Shown here: positions 1 to 6,252 of the stretch, piece after piece
How the letters are laid out: each line of letters opens with the position of its first letter
How positions within the stretch are numbered: the first letter of the stretch is position 1
DNA from: a candidate division Zixibacteria bacterium SM23_81
Lineage (GTDB): Bacteria; SM23-81
DNA length: 20,682 bases
Assembly (NCBI GenBank): GCA_001304015.1
Contig: LJUY01000072.1
Location: 1 to 20,682 of the forward strand
Direction: 5' to 3'
The notes under the pieces: model-generated
Told to the model about the DNA's origin: nothing
What the model saw: only the letters and a program-made list of their open reading frames with translations
Database searches by the model: none
Translations under genes and position numbers: made by a program

Positions 1-1
1 C

Positions 2-448
2 GATTCATACTGGTCAGCAAGTGGTGGTGACATCTACTACAATTCTGGCAATGTAGGAATCGGAACCAGCAGTCCTGAGGTACCGCTTCACGTACAGGGC
101 GGTACCGATGTGTCCCTTGCTGGTGGAGGTTTCTTCGTCATGGGGCAGACCAATTCCGCCAATATTGCCATGGACAGCAATGAGATAATGGCCCGCAACA
201 ATGGTAGTGCCGCCTACCTCCATATCAACAGGGATGGCGGAGATGTGATCTTCAACGAGAATGGTGGAAACGTGGGTGTCGGCGCCGCAAGTCCGGCCAG
301 GAAATTACATGTCAACGACGTTCTCAGGCTGGAGCCGCGTTCTACATATCCTTCCAGCCCAAGCGATGGTGATATCTGCGTCGTAGGTAGCGCAGGCGGC
401 CGGCACATCTACTGTCACTTAAACGGTGCTTGGAGACAACTGGATTAG
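2..448 (+). CDS. C-terminal part of a GNVGIG-repeat surface/tail-fibre-like protein (5' end outside window)
   Basis: The reading frame is open from the window edge to a TAG at 446-448, so only the last 148 residues are present. Two copies of a motif of the form N-x-G-N-V-G-(I/V)-G-x-x-S-P-x-x-x-L-H-V lie at residues about 18-35 and 85-102. This motif is known from bacteroidete-type surface proteins and phage tail-fibre/spike proteins, where it forms beta-structured repeats. The tail (PSDGDICV, then LNGAWRQLD) matches the usual ending of such proteins. An internal GTG at 110 could open a shorter frame, but the motif copy upstream of it shows the gene starts outside the window. I see no transmembrane segment. 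A strong terminator follows 71 bases downstream. A structural or adhesive surface role is inferred; a prophage tail protein is the alternative, although no other phage gene is visible. Confidence 0.75.
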   Translation, partial: DSYWSASGGDIYYNSGNVGIGTSSPEVPLHVQGGTDVSLAGGGFFVMGQTNSANIAMDSNEIMARNNGSAAYLHINRDGGDVIFNENGGNVGVGAASPARKLHVNDVLRLEPRSTYPSSPSDGDICVVGSAGGRHIYCHLNGAWRQLD

Positions 449-519
449 AAAAGCCCAGTAGATGAAGGTGTAAGGCACAGTTAAATATTGAAATGACTGT
501 ATCAGACCCTTTTTTCCAG

Positions 520-546
520 GGGCACAGCACGCTGTGCCCATTTTTT
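520..546 (+). terminator. Rho-independent terminator of the GNVGIG-repeat gene
   Basis: A perfect 9-bp stem, GGGCACAGC (520-528) with GCTGTGCCC (531-539), has a two-base AC between the arms and is followed by a run of six T at 541-546. The hairpin core closely resembles the one at 3941-3966 after the TonB-receptor gene. Confidence 0.85.
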
Positions 547-921
547 ATGGCCCCCCTGTGTAAGTTCAAAGCGAGGCTTTTTATAAACAAGAAGCGAAAC
601 GAACCTTAAAAAGTCTGGAATCCTTGGCGCGGGCCTTCCCTTCACCTCAACAGTCACTGTTTTCTTTCTCAGCCCAGGAGTTATGTAACTTTTTTGAGAA
701 AATCCTTGACAATGGAGAGGGTTTGCATAACTTTGCCAATAGCGACGGTCAATCGTGCCTTAAAATCTCTTTCTGGATTCTTCAAACAGGATGGTTTGGT
801 GACGTTTTGCCGCTTTTTGGGTGAAGTGCCTTCTGTCAGTCCAGATTGGAGGGGAGTTTTATCAACGTTCCCTTCACTTCATATCTAGAGGCTTTAATCC
901 GGTAGAGGAGGTGGTAAATTT
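547..921 (+). other. Gene-free upstream region and long leader of the TonB receptor
   Basis: No convincing gene lies here; the two short plus-strand frames in it have no good ribosome site and no recognisable protein character. It holds a 13-base palindrome (AACAGT-C-ACTGTT, 649-661), an AT-rich stretch at 689-702, and a promoter-like pair at 706-733. If that promoter is used, the receptor mRNA has a leader of roughly 260 bases. I looked for a cobalamin riboswitch core, which is common before vitamin B12 receptors, and did not see one. Confidence 0.5.
706..735 (+). promoter_or_regulatory. Putative promoter for the TonB-dependent receptor
   Basis: TTGACA (706-711) is followed, after 16 bases, by TAACTT (728-733). 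The -10 element reads on as TAACTTTG, which also fits the TAnnTTTG form of the Bacteroidota -7 element. An A/T-rich stretch (CTTTTTTGAGAAAAT) lies just upstream, as in an UP element. The 13-base palindrome at 649-661 could be an operator. The call rests on pattern only. Confidence 0.5.
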
Positions 922-948
922 ATGGTGAAAGAACAACGGGAGAGGTGA
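922..948 (+). CDS. Possible 8-residue leader ORF before the TonB receptor
   Basis: ATG at 922 is preceded by AGGAGGTG (906-913), the perfect complement of the 16S anti-Shine-Dalgarno, at a spacing of 8 bases. The frame encodes MVKEQRER and stops at TGA 946-948, 50 bases before the receptor ATG at 999. Such a strong ribosome site on such a short frame suggests a regulatory leader peptide or a relic of an older, longer N-terminus lost by a frameshift. It has no recognisable attenuation codon run. Confidence 0.3.
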   Translation: MVKEQRER

Positions 949-998
949 CTATCCCCATAAACAAGCAGAGCCGAGAAGTCGAAAAAGGAGAGATAAAA

Positions 999-3929
999 AT
1001 GAGAGGAGTAAGATTTCATACAATCCCAGCGCTGCTGTTGGCGCTTTTGTTTCTTGCTCTGCCACCATCAGCTTTTGCCGCGGATGGCATCATTACTGGC
1101 GAGGTGACCGACAACAAAACAGGCAACCCATTGCCTGGCGCCAATGTGATAATTGAAGGCACTTCCATCGGCGCAGCCACGGACATGGATGGCAAATACG
1201 TCATTTTGCAGGCACCCGAGGGCACCTTCGATCTCAGGGTGACTTTCATAGGCTACCATCCGATGACTACCTCGGTGATCGTGGTGGCGAACGAGACCGT
1301 GGTTGTCAACTTCAGCCTGAATCCAACTGTCATAGCGGGCATGGATATCGTGGTAACGGCCAACCGCGCCCGGGAGCGCGAGACCCCCGTTGCCTTCACC
1401 AACGTGACCACCGAGCGCATTCAGGAGGAGTTTCACGGACAGGATGCGCCATTGCTCTTAAAAGGCACACCTGGGGTCTATGCCGTGGCCAATGACGGTG
1501 TGGGAAACGGCGAGTCCACCCTCAGGGTGCGGGGATTCGACCAGAACCGGGTCTCTGTGATGATCAACGGCATCCCGACCAACGACCCCGAATCGAAGGC
1601 CGTTTACTGGTCCAACTGGGGCGCGGTGTCTTCAGGCGCCTCGAACGTCCAGGTACAGAGGGGAGCAGGCTCCGCGCTATACGGCGCTGGCACCTTCGGC
1701 GGCTCCATGAATATCGTCACCCTCAATCCCGCTCCCAAACGATCCATCGGGGCCCTATTCAACTGGGGGGATCCTGAGCTTGTGATGTTCGGCCTGAATT
1801 ACAACAGCGGCCTGATCAAAGACAAGTTCGCCATGGCCCTGAAGGTGGAGCGCAAGATGGGCCAGGGAGCGCGGCTGGGTTCTTACTATCAAGCTTTGAA
1901 CTATTACCTCTCCCTGGCCTATTACATGTCAGACCGGCAGTCGTTGAAGATGGTCTTGCATGGCGCGCCCCAAGAGCATGGTTACACTTATTCTGGTCCC
2001 ATCGAATTCTTCGAGAAATACGGGTATGATGCCAGCCCTTCCTATTTCATCAGGGAGGACTACGCCAATACGCTACCCGATGGCTTAAATAATGAGCCCC
2101 ATCTTGGCCTGACAGACGGCGTGCGAGAGGCCGTTGGCGGCGGCTGGGTGGCCTTGGCCCATAACTTTTACCACAAGCCACAGCTTGAGTTCCACCACTC
2201 CTACGAATTCAGCCAGAAATCGGCACTGAACACCACCTTGTTTGGGTCCATCGGCCGGGGTGGGGGATCATCGCTGAACTTTGCTGGTTTTGTACCTGGA
2301 CCATTCGGTGGTGGGCCCTACAATCAGTTTAACCACGACAGGGACGATGAGGGCGTCCTCGAGAACCTGGATTTTGTGTTGCAAAACGACCCTTACCAGC
2401 GGACATCCTATTCCATACACAACCAGTTCGGCATCTTGAGTACTTATGAAACCACTGTAGACAATGTTGTGAAGGTGAATTTCGGCGGCGAGGCCCGCTA
2501 CTGGTTTGCCGATCATCCAGGATACGTGAGCAACACATATGGAATTGAGGGCAGGGCCAACCGCTCTTATGGCCTCATCGATCTGAATGGAGATGTCCAG
2601 AGGTTCAGGCGTACCATCTATCAAAACGATATGGAGAACGATGCCGATTTCGTGCTCTTCAATTTTACACAACCCGACGATCCCACTTTTAAAAGCCAGT
2701 ACCGCAATTACTCCAGCAAAAAGCCACAATTTACGGTCTTCGCCAGCCAAAACACACGGCTGCTTGAAGGCAGAATGAACATCATGATGGCCGTGCAGTT
2801 CCGGTCAATTACCTACAGGCTGGAAGAGAAGATGCCCAGCGATAATGCTGTAGGTGTTCAGATCGGCATAGATGCGGATGACGACGGTGTCGTCGATGCG
2901 GGAACTGGTGAGTTAGAGGGTCAGGCTGTTCCCAATGAGGGTCCGGTGAATGATAACGAGTTCATCATGGTCGGTCAAAATGGCGAGGTCGTGAGATTCG
3001 AGCTGGTGGACAAGAGCCGCACGACTTCATTCGCTCAACCGAAGTTCGGCATCAATTACAACGTCAACGAGAACCTCAACATTTTTGGAAACGTCTCCTA
3101 TGTTCAGAACGAGCCTGACCTCGGCGTCTTTTACAACTACGGTCGCCCGCATCCCAATCCGCAAGATGAAAAGCTTACCGACATCGAGCTTGGATTCGGC
3201 TGGAAGTCCGAAGGCCTGAATGCTAAGGTGAACCTCTACGAGATGACTTGGAACAATAAGAGCACCGAGATCGAGGACCCCTCCAAAGCGGGCCAGCCTG
3301 GCTATAGCCGCACGGGGGGGCGCACCGAGCTGATCGGCTCATCACGCCATTGGGGTCTTGAGGTCGAAATGGCCGCCGACCTCGGCAAGACTTTCAAGGA
3401 CTCCGGCATCCCACAAGGCCTTGGCGTCCGCGGCTCTCTTACCTACATGAACAACGTATGGAGCGAGATTCTCGACGAGGCCATGTATGACGTAGATGGT
3501 AACCCACGTGTATTTGGCGAGAACGGAGAAACAGGTGAGGATTTCTACTTCAAGGATCTGAAGGGCACCCACGTGGCCAGCGGTCCCCAAACCATGATCT
3601 CTTTCGGTCTCACCTATGAGAACCGGCATTATTTTGGCGGGGTGGACGTCAACTGGTACGGCCGCTATTATGCGCTGGATGGCGATTTGCCCATCAAGCT
3701 GGAGTCGGCGGAGTACGGTGACGAGGATAGGTGGAGCAATACCTTCGACACCTTTGCCCTACTCAACCTCCGTGCCGGTATCAAGCTGCCCCTAGATCAA
3801 GTAAACGCCACTTTGAGCGTGCAGGTCTACAATCTGCTGGATAAGGAGCATCTGGTCGATGCCGACTCGTATGGCGTGATACCAGGAGGCCTGCGTACCA
3901 TCAGGGTATCGCTGGCAGCCAGCATTTAA
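999..3929 (+). CDS. TonB-dependent outer-membrane receptor with carboxypeptidase-regulatory-like domain
   Basis: A 976-residue receptor for energised uptake of a ligand across the outer membrane. I chose ATG 999 because AAGGAG sits 8 bases upstream and a classic signal peptide follows (hydrophobic residues 9-22, likely cut after SAFA-27); the in-frame GTG at 945 would bury the signal. Residues 31-108 are a CarboxypepD-regulatory-like beta-sandwich (ITGEVTD, then a G-(A/S)-x-x-D-x-D-G-x-Y signature). A TonB-box-like DIVVTA (116-121) leads into the plug (about 127-245, with LRVRGF and the conserved RGAGSALYGAGTFGG). The rest is a 22-strand-type barrel ending LRTIRVSLAASI. The architecture matches SusC/CirA-like receptors of the FCB group. 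No SusD partner is present, so substrate cannot be named; siderophore, vitamin or glycan are all possible. An acidic DADDDG loop near residue 628 may bind calcium. Confidence 0.93.
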   Translation: MRGVRFHTIPALLLALLFLALPPSAFAADGIITGEVTDNKTGNPLPGANVIIEGTSIGAATDMDGKYVILQAPEGTFDLRVTFIGYHPMTTSVIVVANETVVVNFSLNPTVIAGMDIVVTANRARERETPVAFTNVTTERIQEEFHGQDAPLLLKGTPGVYAVANDGVGNGESTLRVRGFDQNRVSVMINGIPTNDPESKAVYWSNWGAVSSGASNVQVQRGAGSALYGAGTFGGSMNIVTLNPAPKRSIGALFNWGDPELVMFGLNYNSGLIKDKFAMALKVERKMGQGARLGSYYQALNYYLSLAYYMSDRQSLKMVLHGAPQEHGYTYSGPIEFFEKYGYDASPSYFIREDYANTLPDGLNNEPHLGLTDGVREAVGGGWVALAHNFYHKPQLEFHHSYEFSQKSALNTTLFGSIGRGGGSSLNFAGFVPGPFGGGPYNQFNHDRDDEGVLENLDFVLQNDPYQRTSYSIHNQFGILSTYETTVDNVVKVNFGGEARYWFADHPGYVSNTYGIEGRANRSYGLIDLNGDVQRFRRTIYQNDMENDADFVLFNFTQPDDPTFKSQYRNYSSKKPQFTVFASQNTRLLEGRMNIMMAVQFRSITYRLEEKMPSDNAVGVQIGIDADDDGVVDAGTGELEGQAVPNEGPVNDNEFIMVGQNGEVVRFELVDKSRTTSFAQPKFGINYNVNENLNIFGNVSYVQNEPDLGVFYNYGRPHPNPQDEKLTDIELGFGWKSEGLNAKVNLYEMTWNNKSTEIEDPSKAGQPGYSRTGGRTELIGSSRHWGLEVEMAADLGKTFKDSGIPQGLGVRGSLTYMNNVWSEILDEAMYDVDGNPRVFGENGETGEDFYFKDLKGTHVASGPQTMISFGLTYENRHYFGGVDVNWYGRYYALDGDLPIKLESAEYGDEDRWSNTFDTFALLNLRAGIKLPLDQVNATLSVQVYNLLDKEHLVDADSYGVIPGGLRTIRVSLAASI

Positions 3930-3940
3930 GCCCTAACGGT

Positions 3941-3966
3941 CAGGGGCACGGCGTGCCGTGCCCCTG
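3941..3966 (+). terminator. Hairpin after the TonB receptor (terminator-like or dispersed palindrome)
   Basis: A perfect 12-bp stem, CAGGGGCACGGC (3941-3952) with GCCGTGCCCCTG (3955-3966), starts 11 bases after the stop codon. No T-run follows (AATGTTTGC), so it is a weak intrinsic terminator at best. It may instead be a mobile-type palindrome or protect the mRNA 3' end. Confidence 0.55.
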
Positions 3967-4050
3967 AATGTTTGCAAAGGATTCTTAGAGAATGCCCTCC
4001 GGCAAACTCCAAACCTGCGGGAGGCTGAAAGAGAAATCGCGCCACACACA

Positions 4051-4082
4051 TGTAGGGGGCGTATTGCTATACGTCCCCTACA
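4051..4082. repeat. REP-like palindrome, TGTAGGGG-type
   Basis: TGTAGGGGGCGTAT (4051-4064) pairs with ATACGTCCCCTACA (4069-4082) across a TGCT loop, giving a 14-bp stem with a single G-T position. From memory, the form GTAGGGGCGTAT...ATACGCCCCTAC is a common dispersed intergenic palindrome in several bacterial groups, of the kind propagated by REP-associated tyrosine transposases. Only one copy is in this window, so dispersal cannot be confirmed here. Confidence 0.6.
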
Positions 4083-4250
4083 ACCGTAAATTGGGTGGAA
4101 TCATACCTATCCGGCAGTAATCTTCTCCCGGATCTACACCCATATCTTACCGCAGAGGAGTGAGGATCAAGGGAAATACTTAACCGTATGATTGAACATC
4201 GGGAGCTGGGGGCGGGGTCTCTCGCCCCTCATCCCTCACTCCTTTTATTC
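4083..4250. other. Rest of the convergent gene-free zone
   Basis: No gene is visible. A 10-bp inverted repeat, AGGAGTGAGG (4156-4165) with CCTCACTCCT (4234-4243), spans 88 bases, and GGGGCG / CGCCCC arms lie between its arms. Together with the hairpins at 3941 and 4051 and an imperfect one at 3996-4024 (CCTCC-G-GCA / TGC-G-GGAGG), this makes the whole 3930-4309 gap unusually palindrome-rich. Confidence 0.45.
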
Positions 4251-4282
4251 AAAAAGAAAGCCGCCGATAGCGCATCGGCGGC
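4251..4282 (-). terminator. Rho-independent terminator of the TldE-like remnant
   Basis: Read on the minus strand, a 9-bp stem GCCGCCGAT / ATCGGCGGC (arms 4274-4282 and 4260-4268, five-base loop) is followed by TTTCTTTTT. It lies 27 bases after the stop codon of the TldE-like frame. Confidence 0.8.
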
Positions 4283-4309
4283 TCATTTGTCTCCGTACAG
4301 TAACAATTC

Positions 4310-4617
4310 TCACGTTCCACTCACGGTGATCTCGGCAACCCGGAAGGTGGGACAACAAGTCCCCCGGTCGAAGACCATTTCGTTGCCCACAGCATCGACG
4401 TTTTTCATCATGTCCAGCATCTTGGAGGCGATGGTCACCTTTGCCACGGGCTGGGCCAGCTGGCCGTTGTCGATCCACACTCCCGTGGTCCCCACGGAGA
4501 AGTCCCCGTCGACCACGATGGGCAGGCCCAAACCCTTGGTGGTGGCCTGGTTCATGATCTCCACCTTCAGATCGCCCGGCGAGGAATCCTTCTGCCTCTC
4601 AAACGGCTTTTTCGCAT
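4310..4617 (-). pseudogene. C-terminal remnant of a TldE/PmbA-type metallopeptidase
   Basis: About 85 in-frame residues (4564-4310) match the extreme C-terminus of the TldD/PmbA family: GDFSVGTTGVWIDNGQ, then PVAKVTIASKMLDMMKN, an AVGNE motif and a final ITVSG. Full PmbA proteins are about 450 residues and work as TldD/TldE heterodimers that trim peptides, so this is only the last fifth. A good ribosome site (AAAGGAG, spacing 6) precedes ATG 4617, but that frame hits a stop after 16 codons. A slip of one base at the five-A run near 4610-4614 would join it to the PmbA-like frame, giving a protein of about 101 residues. The frame itself has no ATG before 4555. Most likely a truncated, decaying gene; a sequencing error in the A-run or programmed frameshifting are alternatives. 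Confidence 0.65.
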
Positions 4618-4699
4618 ATGAAGCTCCTTTGTAAGGTTCTCTGTCACAGACGAATAAAGGTGATATTTTTTAGGCTTCGGTCATCTCTCAGAATAAAAT

Positions 4700-4732
4700 A
4701 AAAAAACCGCAGAGCAGTCTATACCTCTGCGG
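4700..4732 (-). terminator. Rho-independent terminator of the lamin-tail protein gene
   Basis: On the minus strand an 8-bp stem CCGCAGAG / CTCTGCGG (arms at 4725-4732 and 4707-4714, ten-base loop) is followed by seven T (4706-4700). It stands 30 bases after the stop codon. Confidence 0.88.
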
Positions 4733-4762
4733 CTGAACCAGACGGATTTTACACTGTTTCTC

Positions 4763-5425
4763 TCAACGAAACAACAGTTTAATTTTGCTCCATGTGGATC
4801 TCTGGGCCACCGGAGCGCTCTGGTTGGAAGCCCCCGGAGTGGCATGAGTGAACTCGACGAAATCGACGGCTGGATTGTTGCTATCGCTGCCGTTCGGGCT
4901 TCTACCCAAGCTGGATCCCGCAGCGACTGCGGGCGCACCCCCACCACCCATCTCCCCACCATCGCCATACCACATAGCGTCGATATCTTTTTGCCCATCC
5001 GCCGACAGATGAAGATCATCTCCCTCATGATCGAGGCTTAACTGAGAATAATCTTGACCATACTCGATAACCTGAACACCTGAAGGCACAGTCCACCGGT
5101 CAGTAAAGCATTTCCCGTCGTGGTCTTTGCTATCGTCCAAATCGTTAACCAACAACAAATATCCACCAGCAGGAATGAAAGTACCCGTCACAAAGACCAG
5201 ATCACGGCTTTTGGCATTTCCCATGAGAGGATGATCGGCCATTATCCATCCGCTGATGTCCATATCCTCCGTTCCTAGATTGTACAGCTCAATCCACTGT
5301 AGGTCGTCGTCAAGATCGTCGGTGTCCCCATGGTACATCACCTCGTTGATCACTACCTGAGCTTGGCAAAAACCGATGGCGAAAAGAAAAACGATTGTGA
5401 TGAACAGAGGAAGAAAAATCTTCAT
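4763..5425 (-). CDS. Secreted lamin-tail-domain (LTD) protein
   Basis: A 220-residue exported protein. I place the start at ATG 5425 because AGGGGGTG lies about 9 bases upstream; the GTG at 5437 overlaps that site. Residues 1-22 are a signal peptide (MKIFLPLF, hydrophobic core, cut near CQA/Q). Residues 24-130 form a lamin-tail Ig-like fold: VVINEVMYHG, DLQWIELYNLG, DISGW and FIPAGGYLLLVND are the family signatures. Bacterial LTDs occur in secreted nucleases, phosphatases and surface proteins and are thought to mediate anchoring or ligand binding. No catalytic domain follows; the C-terminal part is Gly/Asp/Ser-rich and ends SKIKLLFR, without a recognisable type IX sorting tail. The gene stands alone, with its own promoter (5477-5505) and terminator (4700-4732). 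The precise role is unknown. Confidence 0.85.
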   Translation of the reverse strand: MKIFLPLFITIVFLFAIGFCQAQVVINEVMYHGDTDDLDDDLQWIELYNLGTEDMDISGWIMADHPLMGNAKSRDLVFVTGTFIPAGGYLLLVNDLDDSKDHDGKCFTDRWTVPSGVQVIEYGQDYSQLSLDHEGDDLHLSADGQKDIDAMWYGDGGEMGGGGAPAVAAGSSLGRSPNGSDSNNPAVDFVEFTHATPGASNQSAPVAQRSTWSKIKLLFR

Positions 5426-5476
5426 GGTGCTCTTCACCCCCTGGGCAACTCTTTACTGCTGGGAGAATCGAACTAC

Positions 5477-5505
5477 AATATATCAACAGATGACAATGAT
5501 GTCAA
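5477..5505 (-). promoter_or_regulatory. Near-consensus sigma-70-type promoter for the lamin-tail gene
   Basis: On the minus strand, TTGACA (5505-5500) and TATATT (5482-5477) are separated by exactly 17 bases and lie about 50 bases upstream of the ATG at 5425. The -10 reads on as TATATTG. It is the best promoter in the window. Confidence 0.8.
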
Positions 5506-5660
5506 GGGTTTTTGTCCATTTTTTTATCGAAGAAGATGGGATCGCCAGATTGTTCTAACCTGTATAAAATTAGTGGATTAAGAGTTGAACACGGAAGATT
5601 TTTACGACCAAACCCTTCCTTGACGAGTTCCTGTAAGGCTATGGGGATGGATGCATACAT
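5502..5660 (-). CDS. Possible small hypothetical protein (52 aa) or gene remnant
   Basis: An ATG at 5660 opens a frame of 52 residues beginning MYASIPIALQELVKEGFG and ending FFDKKMDKNP, with the stop at 5504-5502 inside the -35 box of the next gene. The frame stays open upstream into the end of the acetyltransferase gene (residues EIEDLPVG precede the ATG). The composition is protein-like, but there is no good ribosome site and I do not recognise a family. It could be the relic of a larger gene. The alternative is plain intergenic DNA, 170 bases between two genes. Confidence 0.22.
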   Translation of the reverse strand: MYASIPIALQELVKEGFGRKNLPCSTLNPLILYRLEQSGDPIFFDKKMDKNP

Positions 5661-5677
5661 TCCCACGGGGAGATCTT

Positions 5678-6148
5678 CTATCTCGGATTTTCCAGCCGCT
5701 TCTCCATGACCACATCAAATCCCCAAGGTTTATCTATCTTGCCGGTGATACCGTATCCCAACTTCTCGTAAAAGGTGATAGCCCACAAGGCTATCCCTAA
5801 GGTGTGCAGCTTTACTCGGCAGAGACCTTTCTCCATGGCCCTTTGTTCCAGATGCCTCACCAAAGCAGTTCCTATTCCCCTCCTCTGGTATTCCGGAAGG
5901 ATGTAGACCCAGTGAATCTGGCCCATATCCACACCTTCTACGGACAGAGCGGCGACGCCAACGATGACATCCTCACTTCTATAGACGAAGAACTGCATTC
6001 TCTCAAAAAGAGCATGGAGTTCCTGGAGAGACAACACAGGATCTTTGAAATGCTCTTTCAGAAAGACGCTCTGATACGCCTTTCGATTGCTGGTGTTGAT
6101 AACGAACAGAATATTTTCAACCTCTTCGATGGACGCTTTCTCGATCAC
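5678..6148 (-). CDS. GNAT-family N-acetyltransferase
   Basis: 156 residues, the usual length of a single-domain GNAT enzyme that moves an acetyl group from acetyl-CoA to an amine. Motif A is clear: IHWVYILPEYQRRGIGTALV at residues 78-97, with the pyrophosphate-binding Q-R-R-G-I-G-T loop at 88-94. Motif B follows (AITFYEKLGYGITGK, 123-137). The start is a GTG at 6148 with GAGGT 8 bases upstream; there is no in-frame ATG before residue 51. It is cytoplasmic, with no signal peptide. It stands 104 bases beyond the beta-helix gene, with no terminator visible between them. The substrate cannot be told from sequence: GNATs of this type act on ribosomal protein N-termini, small amines or antibiotics. 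Confidence 0.85.
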   Translation of the reverse strand: MIEKASIEEVENILFVINTSNRKAYQSVFLKEHFKDPVLSLQELHALFERMQFFVYRSEDVIVGVAALSVEGVDMGQIHWVYILPEYQRRGIGTALVRHLEQRAMEKGLCRVKLHTLGIALWAITFYEKLGYGITGKIDKPWGFDVVMEKRLENPR

Positions 6149-6252
6149 TTAGGGTTACCTCATGAACTTTAAACGCCTTCAGGAGTTTCGATCGATGAGG
6201 ACATCACACCCGTTCTTTTCGCGGGGGCTCACGAAGCGATCCTCTTCGGCGC

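Noticed and set aside
624-888. Short plus-strand frames (66 and 64 codons) before the TonB receptor
   Set aside because: They overlap the promoter-like elements, lack good ribosome sites and have no recognisable sequence character.
945-998. Upstream GTG start at 945 for the TonB receptor
   Set aside because: It would add 18 polar residues before the signal peptide and has a worse ribosome site than ATG 999.
700-998. Cobalamin or other known riboswitch in the receptor leader
   Set aside because: I looked for the conserved B12-box and core motifs and did not find them; no other known riboswitch core was recognised.
2268-2750. Minus-strand open frame of 160 codons inside the TonB receptor gene
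   Set aside because: Antisense shadow of the receptor barrel; no ribosome site, and the receptor frame is conserved in character throughout.
4188-4634. Plus-strand open frame of 148 codons in the convergent region
   Set aside because: It runs antisense through a terminator hairpin and the TldE-like remnant, whose minus-strand translation matches a known family.
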